64,000 nt of DNA from Rubrivivax sp. (GTDB lineage: Bacteria > Pseudomonadota > Gammaproteobacteria > Burkholderiales > Burkholderiaceae_C): the NCBI GenBank assembly GCA_027491255.1, contig JAIXWM010000081.1, positions 1 through 64,000 on the forward strand. The letters are read 5' to 3'. A program made the position numbers and the translations under genes. Every line of letters starts with the position of its first letter. Position 1 is the stretch's first letter. Below are positions 36,592-43,908 of this stretch, piece after piece. A model generated the notes under the pieces. That model did not search any database. It was given only the letters and a program-made list of their open reading frames with translations, and had not been told where the DNA came from.

Positions 36592-36707
36592 CGAAGCTCT
36601 CCTTAGCGGTTGCAGTCCCCGGCGGTCAGGCCGGGGGGTCGGCCGCGCATGCCGGCCCTGACCCTTGCGCCCACGGCTGGCCGCGACGCCGGTGGCGGGG
36701 CGACCGC

Positions 36708-36734
36708 TCGTCGGCGGGATGGGCAGATTCTTGA
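36708..36734 (-). promoter_or_regulatory. Sigma-28-type promoter for flagellin 2
   Basis: On the minus strand TCAAGAAT, an 11-base spacer and GCCGACGA lie about 117 bases before ATG 36591. TCAAG is a known variant of the FliA -35 element in proteobacteria outside the enterics. The element matches that of flagellin 1. Confidence 0.65.
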
Positions 36735-36850
36735 GTGCCCGTGCCGACCAGCAAGGGCCGAGAAGAGCCGCTTTTGCCGGCCAGATCTGCCGGGAGGCGC
36801 GAAGCAGGCGTCGGGGCGGGGGCGGGGCGGACCCGCAGGAAAGCGGGAAA

Positions 36851-36915
36851 GGGCCCCGGTCCTGGCGGACGGGGCCCTCGAGCGAAAAGGGCCCCGGTCC
36901 TGACGGACGGGGCCC
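36851..36915 (-). terminator. Tandem duplicated intrinsic terminator after flagellin 3
   Basis: Two 27-base units, 36851-36877 and 36889-36915, each read on the minus strand as a stem of GGGCCCCGTCC with GGACCGGGGCCC. The first met by the transcript is followed by TTTTC, the second by TTT. The units differ by one base. They begin 50 bases after the flagellin 3 stop and would insulate flagellin 2 from read-through. Confidence 0.75.
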
Positions 36916-36964
36916 TGGAGGCGCCAGCAATGCGCCGGCGGGGTTCGGTGTCTCGACGCGGGTC

Positions 36965-37900
36965 TTAGAAGCGCAGCAGCGACAGCACCTGCTGCGGCGC
37001 CTGGTTGGCCTGCGCCAGCATCGCGTTGCCGGCCTGCAGCAGGATCTGCGACTTCGAGAAGTTGGCGGTCTCGACTGCGAAGTCCGCGTCCATGATCCGC
37101 CCGCGCGAGGAGGATGCGTTCTCGATGTTGATCTGCAGGCTCTCGATCACGGTGTTGAAGCGGTTCTGCGCCGCGCCGTAGGTGGCACGTTGTTCGCTCA
37201 CACGGTCCAGCGCCTTGTCGATAACCTGAATCGCATCATCGATATTGGTCACGGTGGCATCGGTGGTCGTGTCGTTTGCCTTACCGCCAATGAAGATGCC
37301 TTCGGTGTTGGCGGATTGCTTGGTCGATGCCGTCGCAAGTACAACATCAGCCGTCGAAGTCGTGGCGGTGGCGGACTTTGCACTCGTGATGCTGGCCGTG
37401 CCGCTCAAGTTGACAGCCTTGACGGTGATCTTGTCGTCTGACCCGGTGTTCGCACCGATCTGGAAGGCCAGGTCCGTAGTACTGTTGAGTAGCTTCGTGC
37501 CGTTGAACGAAGTATTCGAAATTACGCGAGTGATTTCGTCCTGCAGCTCACCGAACTCTTTCTGCAGGCTGGCGCGGTCGTCCGCGCTGTTGGTCGCGTT
37601 ACGCGACTGCACGGCCAACTCGCGCATGCGCTGCAGCGAATCGGTGATCTTGCCGAGCGCCCCTTCGGCCGTCTGCGTCAGCGACACGGCGTCGTTGGCG
37701 TTGCGCACCGCCACGTTCATGCCGCGCACCTGCGATTGCAGGCGCTCGGCGATGGCGAGGCCCGCGGCGTCGTCCTTGGCGCTGTTGACGCGCAGGCCCG
37801 AGGACAGGCGCTGCATCGCGGTGGCCTGGCTGGCCTGGCTGGTCGAGAGATTGCGCTGCGCGTTCAGCGACATCACGTTGGTGTTGATGGTCGAAGCCAT
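36965..37900 (-). CDS. fliC: Flagellin 3 (divergent centre)
   Basis: The 311-residue product shares the conserved ends with the other two flagellins (MASTINTNVMSLNAQRNLST; LLQAGNAMLAQANQAPQQVL, LLRF end) but its centre (about residues 135-215) differs, with TGSDDKITVKAVNLSGTAS and GGKANDTTTDATVTNIDD. The coding DNA of that centre is noticeably less GC-rich than the flanks. The start is fixed by AAAGGAG eight bases upstream. A sigma-28-type promoter lies about 223 bases upstream, leaving a long structured leader. It is followed by a doubled terminator. Confidence 0.96.
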   Translation of the reverse strand: MASTINTNVMSLNAQRNLSTSQASQATAMQRLSSGLRVNSAKDDAAGLAIAERLQSQVRGMNVAVRNANDAVSLTQTAEGALGKITDSLQRMRELAVQSRNATNSADDRASLQKEFGELQDEITRVISNTSFNGTKLLNSTTDLAFQIGANTGSDDKITVKAVNLSGTASITSAKSATATTSTADVVLATASTKQSANTEGIFIGGKANDTTTDATVTNIDDAIQVIDKALDRVSEQRATYGAAQNRFNTVIESLQINIENASSSRGRIMDADFAVETANFSKSQILLQAGNAMLAQANQAPQQVLSLLRF

Positions 37901-38334
37901 GATGAAACTCCTTTGCGGTTGAACATGCCCGGCTCTGGCGCCGGCCTGGCCACGGCGGGACCTTTCCCTGTGCCCCCGCCGTCTCCTGGCTGCCGGCCTG
38001 GCACGATCCCGGCAGCCGCCCGACGCTAGAGGACGTGCAAGCCGCCTGCGGGTGCCCCCGTATGCGCCTACCTCGGCCGTCTAACCGGACCACGGACCCC
38101 TGTTGCAAGCCCGTTGGGGTGCTTATCGACGGATCCGCCGGGGAACTTGAGGGCTGTTCAACGCTTTCCTCGCACGCTTCGGCTTCGCCCGGCGGCTGCC
38201 GCCGGAACCGGGGGGTGTTGGCGCCTCATTTACGCCTGTTGCCCCGGGCCCGACCGATTCCACAATCTCCACCGACGCGGGCGGTTCGTCCGCACCAGGC
38301 GCTCGAGCAAGACCACTGCGTTGTCACGAACACG
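37901..38334. other. 434-base intergenic region holding the flagellin 3 leader and promoter
   Basis: The region between the divergent flagellin 3 and fliB genes holds the flagellin 3 promoter (38123-38150) and a predicted leader of about 215 bases. The leader contains two hairpins: GGCTGCCGG with CCGGCAGCC (37988-38017) and GGCGGG with CCCGCC (37954-37980). No small gene is convincing. The fliB promoter must also lie here; I could not identify it. Confidence 0.5.
38123..38150 (-). promoter_or_regulatory. Sigma-28-type promoter for flagellin 3
   Basis: On the minus strand TCAAGTTC, a 12-base spacer and GTCGATAA are found. The -10 matches the enteric FliA element GCCGATAA at 7 of 8. The spacer is one base longer than for the other flagellin genes. 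The start codon is about 223 bases downstream. Confidence 0.6.
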
Positions 38335-39588
38335 ATGCCCGTCCTCCACCCCATGGCCCAGGCCGACGCGCTGATGCCGCGCTACGCCACCCGTTTCCAG
38401 TGCATCGGCACGCGCTGCGAGGACAACTGCTGCACGGGTTGGCGCGTCCATGTGGACCGCAAGACCTACGGCGCGTACCGCGCGAGCGCGCACCCGCCAC
38501 TGGCCGGTCGCTTCGCCGAGGGCGTTCGTCGCCAGCGCAGCGGGGGCAGCCCCGAGCAATACGCCACGATAGAGCTGCGCGCCGGCAGCCGCGAGTGCGT
38601 CTTCCTGGAGGAGCGCCTGTGCTCTATCCAGCGCGAACTCGGGGCCGACAAGTTGTCCAACACCTGCGCCGAGTACCCGCGCATCGCCCGCCGCACGGCC
38701 CAGGGCATCGAGCAGAGCCTGACCCTCTCCTGCCCCGAGGCCGCGCGGCTGGCGCTGCTGGCCGACGACGCGCTGGACTTCGTCGGCCACCGCATCGACT
38801 ACCGCAGGGACTCGATGCCGCACTGGGCGCCGCGCCCGGGCTGGAGCCCGGCGCAGATCGAGCTGGTCCGGGTGTTCTGTCTGCAGCTGATGCAGACCCG
38901 GGAGTTGCAGGTCTGGGAACGCCTGGCGGTGCTGGGCTTGCTGTGCGAGCGCCTGCAAGGGCTCGAGCACGAGGGCCGCGGCGCCGGCGCGGCTGCCCTC
39001 GTGGAGGAGTTCACTGCGCTGGTGGCCGAAGGCGGCGTGAGCGCGCTGCTGGCCGACCTGCAGCCCTTCCACGAGATCCAGGCGCAGGCGCTGTTCGGTC
39101 TGTGGCTGAGCCGCGGGCGGGCCACCGGCTCCGAGCACCAGGAAGAGGTGCGCAGAGCCGTCCTGCGCGGCCTGGGCGCCGAGGCGTCCACCGACGGGGG
39201 GCAGGAGAGCCTGTCGGCAGACGTGGTGGTGGCGCATTACGTCCAGGGTCTGCGTCGGCTGCCCGAAGCCCTGGCGCAGGCGCCCAGCCTGATGACGAAC
39301 TACCTGCTCAACGACATGTTCCGCGAAGCCTTCCCGTTCGCTGACGGCGCGCCGTTCGCGCAATACCAGCGCCTGCTCGTGCGCTTCGGCATGGTGCGGC
39401 TGTTGCTGGTGGCCCGCTGCAATGCTGCCGGCGCAGGGCTGCCCAGCGCGCAGGACCTGGCGGCCACGGTCCAGGTCTTCTGCCGTCGGCACCAGCATGA
39501 CCCCAGCTTCGCGCGCGCGCTCGACCAGGTCCTGGCCAATGCGGGCTGGGACCGGCTGGACAGGCTCTGGCGCTTTCTGAAGACCTGA
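38335..39588 (+). CDS. fliB: Flagellin lysine-N-methylase FliB
   Basis: The 417-residue product carries the N-terminal Cys cluster of FliB and related YkgJ-like proteins: CIGTRCEDNCCTGWRVHVDR (about residues 22-41), then CVFLEERLCSI and LSNTCAEYPRIARR, giving the family's conserved metal-binding cysteines. The C-terminal half is helical (VVAHYVQGLRRL, MTNYLLNDMFREAFPF). FliB methylates surface lysines of flagellin, in Salmonella aiding adhesion. Location next to three flagellin genes supports the role. ATG 38335 was chosen; ATG 38353 is also possible. Confidence 0.9.
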   Translation: MPVLHPMAQADALMPRYATRFQCIGTRCEDNCCTGWRVHVDRKTYGAYRASAHPPLAGRFAEGVRRQRSGGSPEQYATIELRAGSRECVFLEERLCSIQRELGADKLSNTCAEYPRIARRTAQGIEQSLTLSCPEAARLALLADDALDFVGHRIDYRRDSMPHWAPRPGWSPAQIELVRVFCLQLMQTRELQVWERLAVLGLLCERLQGLEHEGRGAGAAALVEEFTALVAEGGVSALLADLQPFHEIQAQALFGLWLSRGRATGSEHQEEVRRAVLRGLGAEASTDGGQESLSADVVVAHYVQGLRRLPEALAQAPSLMTNYLLNDMFREAFPFADGAPFAQYQRLLVRFGMVRLLLVARCNAAGAGLPSAQDLAATVQVFCRRHQHDPSFARALDQVLANAGWDRLDRLWRFLKT

Positions 39589-39635
39589 GCGGCACGCTCG
39601 GCCGCCGGGCCCGCGACGCGGCAGGCATTCCTGCA

Positions 39636-39662
39636 GGCGTGTAGGACAGATTCCTACACGCC
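39636..39662. promoter_or_regulatory. Perfect 11-bp inverted repeat upstream of flhD (operator or fliB terminator)
   Basis: GGCGTGTAGGA and TCCTACACGCC flank a 5-base spacer (CAGAT), 48 bases after the fliB stop and 174 bases before flhD. The TAGGA-N5-TCCTA core resembles binding sites of NarL/FixJ/RcsB-type response regulators, which control flhDC in other bacteria. No T-run follows on either strand, so a terminator role is less likely. Confidence 0.45.
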
Positions 39663-39835
39663 CGATGGCATGGCGCCGACTCAAGCCGCGGAATGAGCCC
39701 GATAACGCGAGCATCTGCAGCTTTTCACAATGCCTTCCATGCCGGATCGATCGATCGGCGCCACGGGGCGGCAGCTCCGGGCAGACCGGTCGGACGCAGA
39801 CGGCGCCACTCCCGAGCATTGGAAGGAAGAGCCCG

Positions 39836-40195
39836 ATGGATGCCACGATGACCAGCCCCAGGACCCGCGCGACCGAGCAGCTGCTGGCGGAGATCCGCGA
39901 CACCAACCTGTCCTACCTGATGCTGGCGCAAAGCCTCATCCGCACCGACCGCGAGGAGGCGATGTTCCGCCTCGGCCTGAGCGAGTCGACGCTGCAGATC
40001 CTGGAGCGTCTGAGCCCGGCCCAGATCCTGAAGATGGCCTCGGGCAGCACGCTGCTGTGCCAGTTCCGCATGAGCGACGACATCGTCTGGAACCTGCTGA
40101 CGAACCATGGCAAGGGCGCGGCGGCGGCCAACGACGGCGTCAGCCGCCTGCACGCCAGCATCCTGATGGCCGGCCGACACGACGAAGCGGCCTGA
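39836..40195 (+). CDS. flhD: Flagellar master regulator subunit FlhD
   Basis: The 119-residue product has the FlhD pattern: LLAEIRDTNLSYLMLAQSLI, REEAMFRLGLSESTLQILE and LSPAQILKMASGSTLLCQFR. With FlhC it forms the hetero-hexamer that activates class II flagellar promoters with sigma-70. ATG 39836 has GGAAGGAAG just upstream; ATG 39848 is an alternative. flhC starts 87 bases downstream. Confidence 0.94.
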   Translation: MDATMTSPRTRATEQLLAEIRDTNLSYLMLAQSLIRTDREEAMFRLGLSESTLQILERLSPAQILKMASGSTLLCQFRMSDDIVWNLLTNHGKGAAAANDGVSRLHASILMAGRHDEAA

Positions 40196-40282
40196 GATCG
40201 GCTCTCGCGCGGCGGGTCGCCACCCGCCGCAGCCGCGCCGCAGACGTCTCCGCACCTTCCACCTACCCCCTGGAGCCCGACC

Positions 40283-40933
40283 ATGAGCCGCACCCGCAGC
40301 ATCCTCGAGGAAGCCCGTCAGATCGAACGCGCCGTGGCGCTCATCGAACTCGGCGCGCGCCTGCAGGTCCTGGAGTCCGAGACCGACCTGAGCTACGAGC
40401 GCCTGCTGCGCCTGTACAAGGAGGTGGCCGGCCGCAGCCCGAGCAAGGGGCAGCTGCCGTTTTCCACCGACTGGTTCATGACCTGGCAGCCGAACATCCA
40501 CGCCAGCCTGTTCCTGAATGTCCACGAGTACCTGAACAAGGTGGCTGCGGTGGACGAAATCGAGACCGTCATCAAGGCCTACCGCCTGTACCTCGAGCAG
40601 GTGGGTGCCCAGGGCCTGGAGCCCATGCTGTCGGTGACGCGGGCCTGGCGCCTGGTGAAGTTCGTCGACAACGGAATGTTGACGATGACACGCTGCTCCT
40701 GCTGCGGCGGTCATTTCGTCACCCACCCGCACGAGATCGCGCGCCACTACGTCTGCGGTCTGTGCAACCCGCCGGCGCGCGCGGGCAAGGGCAGGGCGGC
40801 CGGTTCGCTGCGCATGGGCCCGGTGCAGACGGATGACGACGAAGCTGTCGCCGAGGAGCGCGCCCCTTCGTCCACCACAGCGGACCTGCTGTTGCGCAGC
40901 GCGCAGGCTTCTCCAGGGATGGTCTGCGCCTGA
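40283..40933 (+). CDS. flhC: Flagellar master regulator subunit FlhC
   Basis: The 216-residue product has the conserved FlhC body (ARQIERAVALIELGARLQVL, GRSPSKGQLPFSTDWFMTWQ) and the zinc ribbon: Cys 138, Cys 140 or 141, Cys 158 and Cys 161 (RCSCCGGHF and CGLC). It supplies DNA binding to the FlhD4C2 complex. The C-terminal tail of about 35 residues is longer than enteric FlhC and low in complexity. Start ATG 40283 matches the family. Confidence 0.95.
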   Translation: MSRTRSILEEARQIERAVALIELGARLQVLESETDLSYERLLRLYKEVAGRSPSKGQLPFSTDWFMTWQPNIHASLFLNVHEYLNKVAAVDEIETVIKAYRLYLEQVGAQGLEPMLSVTRAWRLVKFVDNGMLTMTRCSCCGGHFVTHPHEIARHYVCGLCNPPARAGKGRAAGSLRMGPVQTDDDEAVAEERAPSSTTADLLLRSAQASPGMVCA

Positions 40934-40976
40934 TGTCCAGGTGCCGGGCGTGCCGACACCGCTCGACGAGCGAGGG

Positions 40977-41867
40977 ATGTCCGACGTTCCTGTGGGGCTG
41001 CCCGCGCGCCTGAAGGCCTGGCCCTGGCCCGCCCTGGGTGCCTGGGCGGCGGGGTGGCTCTTGCTGCAAGCCAGCCTGAGGTGGGACGCCGGACCGTGGT
41101 TGTCGCTGGCGCTGGGCTGGCTGCCTTCCCTGGCCGTGGCCATCTCCGTGCGCGGGCGCTGGCGCCGCGTGCTGCTGATTGCGGGCTGGCCCGCCATTCT
41201 GGGCCTTGCTGCGGTGGCGGCGTGGCCCGGCTGGGTCTGGCTCGCGCTGGCTTGCGGCGTGCTGCTGTTCTACCCGCTGTCCGCCTGGCGCGACGCACCG
41301 CTGTTTCCCACGCCGCGCGACGCGTTGCAGGGTCTGTCCGCCCACATCGCGCTGCCGCAGGACGCGCGTTTGCTGGATGCAGGCAGTGGCCTGGGACATG
41401 GACTGGCGGCGTTGCGCCAGGCCTTTCCTCGCGCGCGCATCGAGGGCATCGAGCGTAGCGGCCTGCTGGTGCTGGCCAGTCGGGTGCGTCCGGTGGCCGG
41501 TGCTCGTGTGCGACGCGGTGATCTGTGGTCCGTCTCCTGGCGTGACTACGACCTCGTCTACCTGTTCCAGCGTCCCGAGTCGATGGCGCCGGCCTGGCGC
41601 AAGGCATGCGCCGAGATGCGGCCGGGCAGCTGGGTCGTCAGCCTGGAATTCCCCGTGCCGCAGCAGGCGGCGACGCTGGAGCTCGAGGTGGCGGGCGGAG
41701 CGGGGCGCCGGATTCTGGCGTACCAGGTGGGCGGCGAAGCTGCAGTCGATGCTCAACCCGGCCGTTCCCCGGCCGATAACCCGGAGACGCGCGCCGGCCC
41801 CATGGCCGCCCGCGGCAGTCTGCGCACCGATGGCGCGCGCCGGGCCCCACGCCGGCATCGCGCCTGA
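40977..41867 (+). CDS. Membrane-anchored class I SAM methyltransferase between flhC and motA
   Basis: The 296-residue product has three or four N-terminal membrane segments (about residues 14-105: LGAWAAGWLLLQASL, WLSLALGWLPSLAVAI, WVWLALACGVLLFYPLSAW). A compact Rossmann methyltransferase domain follows: motif I LLDAGSGLGHGLAALRQ, then IEGIERSGLLVLASR, LVYLFQRPESM and PGSWVVSLEFP. The tail is Pro/Arg-rich and disordered. It starts 43 bases after flhC and ends 24 bases before motA, so it is inside the flagellar operon. The methylated substrate is unknown; a membrane, glycan or motor component is possible. Confidence 0.85.
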   Translation: MSDVPVGLPARLKAWPWPALGAWAAGWLLLQASLRWDAGPWLSLALGWLPSLAVAISVRGRWRRVLLIAGWPAILGLAAVAAWPGWVWLALACGVLLFYPLSAWRDAPLFPTPRDALQGLSAHIALPQDARLLDAGSGLGHGLAALRQAFPRARIEGIERSGLLVLASRVRPVAGARVRRGDLWSVSWRDYDLVYLFQRPESMAPAWRKACAEMRPGSWVVSLEFPVPQQAATLELEVAGGAGRRILAYQVGGEAAVDAQPGRSPADNPETRAGPMAARGSLRTDGARRAPRRHRA

Positions 41868-41891
41868 CCACTCTTCCCGAGTCCGCTCACC

Positions 41892-42752
41892 ATGTTCGTC
41901 ATCATCGGCTGGGTCCTCGCGATGGCATGCGTCTTCGGCGTGTTCATCGTGCACGGGGGCAACATCGGCGTCGTGCTGCGCGCCCTGCCTTTCGAGCTGA
42001 CCACCATCTTCGGCGCCGCGCTGGGTGCCTTCCTGGCCACGAACCAGATGAAGGTGATCAAGGCCACGGCGGCCGGGCTGGGGCAGTGCTTCAAGAGCAG
42101 CAAGTACAGCAAGGCGCGCTACATGGACCTGATGGCGCTGCTGTACGACATCCTTCAGAAGGCCCGTCGCGAGGGCCTGATGGCCATCGAGAAGGACGTC
42201 GAGGACCCGGCGAACTCCCCGATCTTCCAGAAATACCCCACCGTCCTCGACGACCACCACGTCACCGAGTTCATCACCGACTATCTGCGCATGATGGTCA
42301 CCGGCAACCTGAATGCGCACGAGATCGAGACGCTGATGGACAGCGAGATCGAGACCCATCACCAGGAGGCGCACGCGCCGGTCATGGCCCTGCAGCGCAT
42401 GGCCGGCGGTCTTCCGGCCTTCGGCATCGTGGCCGCGGTGCTCGGCGTGGTCAACACCATGGGTTCGGTGGGCCAGCCGCCGGCGGTGCTGGGCGGCATG
42501 ATCGGCTCGGCGCTGGTCGGCACCTTCCTCGGCATTCTGCTGTCCTATGCCTTCGCCGAGCCGCTGGCCGGCCTGCTGGAGCAGAAGGTCGAGGAGGGCA
42601 CGAAGGAACTGCAGTGCATCAAGACGACACTGCTGGCCAGCATGCAGGGCTACGCGCCACAGGTCGCCATCGAGTTCGGGCGCAAGGTGCTGTTCCAGGA
42701 CCACCGGCCCTCGTTCAACGAACTCGAGAGCCACGTCAGGGGCAAGAAGTGA
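41892..42752 (+). CDS. motA: Flagellar stator protein MotA
   Basis: The 286-residue product has four membrane helices and typical motifs: the N-terminal VIIGWVLAMACVFGVFIVHG, FEKDVEDPANSPIF-like IEKDVEDPANSPIFQKYPTV, MMVTGNLNAHEIETLMDSEI and the last helices with FGIVAAVLGVVNTMGS and GTFLGILLSYAFAEP. It forms the proton-driven stator with MotB. motB starts 33 bases downstream. Confidence 0.97.
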   Translation: MFVIIGWVLAMACVFGVFIVHGGNIGVVLRALPFELTTIFGAALGAFLATNQMKVIKATAAGLGQCFKSSKYSKARYMDLMALLYDILQKARREGLMAIEKDVEDPANSPIFQKYPTVLDDHHVTEFITDYLRMMVTGNLNAHEIETLMDSEIETHHQEAHAPVMALQRMAGGLPAFGIVAAVLGVVNTMGSVGQPPAVLGGMIGSALVGTFLGILLSYAFAEPLAGLLEQKVEEGTKELQCIKTTLLASMQGYAPQVAIEFGRKVLFQDHRPSFNELESHVRGKK

Positions 42753-42785
42753 TGACGCCGGTGCACGGCGCTTCGGAGGTGTCGC

Positions 42786-43724
42786 ATGGCGGGTGACACC
42801 AAGAAGCTGCAGCCGATCATCGTCAAGCGCATCAAGAAGGGCGGACACGGCGCCCACGGGGGCGCGTGGAAGATCGCCTACGCCGACTTCGTCACCGCGA
42901 TGATGGCGTTCTTCCTGATGATGTGGCTGATCGGCTCCACCACCGAGGGCGACCGCAAGGGCATCGCCGACTACTTCAACTCCCCGCTGAAGGTGGCGCT
43001 GCTGGGCGGCGCCACGGGCGCGGGCGACGCGTCCTCGTTGGTGAAGGGCGGCGGCGAGGACCTGACGCGCGCACATGGGCAGATCAAGCGCGGCGACATC
43101 GAGGCCAAGAAGTCCACCTTGAACCTGCAAGCCCTCAAGGCGGAGCAGGTGCGCGCCGAGCGCGAGCGCCTGGAGCGCCTGAAGGAGGAACTGGAGAAGC
43201 GTATCGACAGCAGCCGGCTGCAGGGCCTGCGCGACCAGATCCGGCTCGACATGACGCGCGATGGCCTGCGCATCCAGATCGTCGATGCCGGCAGCCGGCC
43301 GATGTTCGCCAGCGGCAGCCCGAATGTGCAACCGTACATGCGCGAACTCCTGCGCGAGATCGGCGCCATCCTCGCTGAAGTGCCGAACCGGCTGACGCTC
43401 GAAGGCCACACCGATGCAACGGCCTTCGGCGGCGCCGATGGCCAGGGCTACACGAACTGGGAGCTGTCGGCCGACCGGGCGAACGCCTCGCGCCGCGAAT
43501 TGCTGGCCGGCGGCCTGCCCCAGGACCGTGTGCTGAGGGTCCAGGGATTGGCCGCCAGCACGCCCTTCGACCGCAACGACCCCAATGCGCCGGTCAACCG
43601 GCGCATCAGCATCGTCGTCATGAACCGCGATGCCGAGGACCGATTCTTCCGCGGTGGCGACGTGCCACCCACGGAGCCGTCCGCGGCGCCAGGCGCCGCT
43701 GCGACGCCCCCGGCCGGACGCTGA
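42786..43724 (+). CDS. motB: Flagellar stator protein MotB
   Basis: The 312-residue product has the conserved pore segment WKIAYADFVTAMMAFFLMMW (about residues 28-47), whose Asp in YADF carries protons. A Lys/Glu-rich plug/linker region follows (about 95-145). The C-terminal OmpA-like peptidoglycan-binding domain has LTLEGHTDATAF and WELSADRANASRRELLAGG, then VNRRISIVVMNRDAED. It anchors the stator to the cell wall. The N-terminus VKRIKKGGHGAHGGAWK is family-typical. No che genes follow before flhB, unlike the enteric order. Confidence 0.97.
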   Translation: MAGDTKKLQPIIVKRIKKGGHGAHGGAWKIAYADFVTAMMAFFLMMWLIGSTTEGDRKGIADYFNSPLKVALLGGATGAGDASSLVKGGGEDLTRAHGQIKRGDIEAKKSTLNLQALKAEQVRAERERLERLKEELEKRIDSSRLQGLRDQIRLDMTRDGLRIQIVDAGSRPMFASGSPNVQPYMRELLREIGAILAEVPNRLTLEGHTDATAFGGADGQGYTNWELSADRANASRRELLAGGLPQDRVLRVQGLAASTPFDRNDPNAPVNRRISIVVMNRDAEDRFFRGGDVPPTEPSAAPGAAATPPAGR

Positions 43725-43908
43725 GCAGGACGGGCGCGGCCCGCCCGGCCTGCGCGTGGGCCGCAGGCGCCGATGGCCTGAACAAGGCCTGCGTTCGGCC
43801 TCTATTCGGACCTGAGCCTGCCCGTGCCGGCGGCACCATGGCAGGGCTGCCCGGGCCTTGGGCGCGCACGGGTGCGCGCCAAGCCGGGCGCGGGCTGAGC
43901 CCGATCCC

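Noticed and set aside
39681-39705. Sigma-28 promoter upstream of flhD (TCAAGCCG ... GCCCGATAA)
   Set aside because: Distance from TCAA to CGAT is 15 bases, two or three short of the sites before the flagellin genes.
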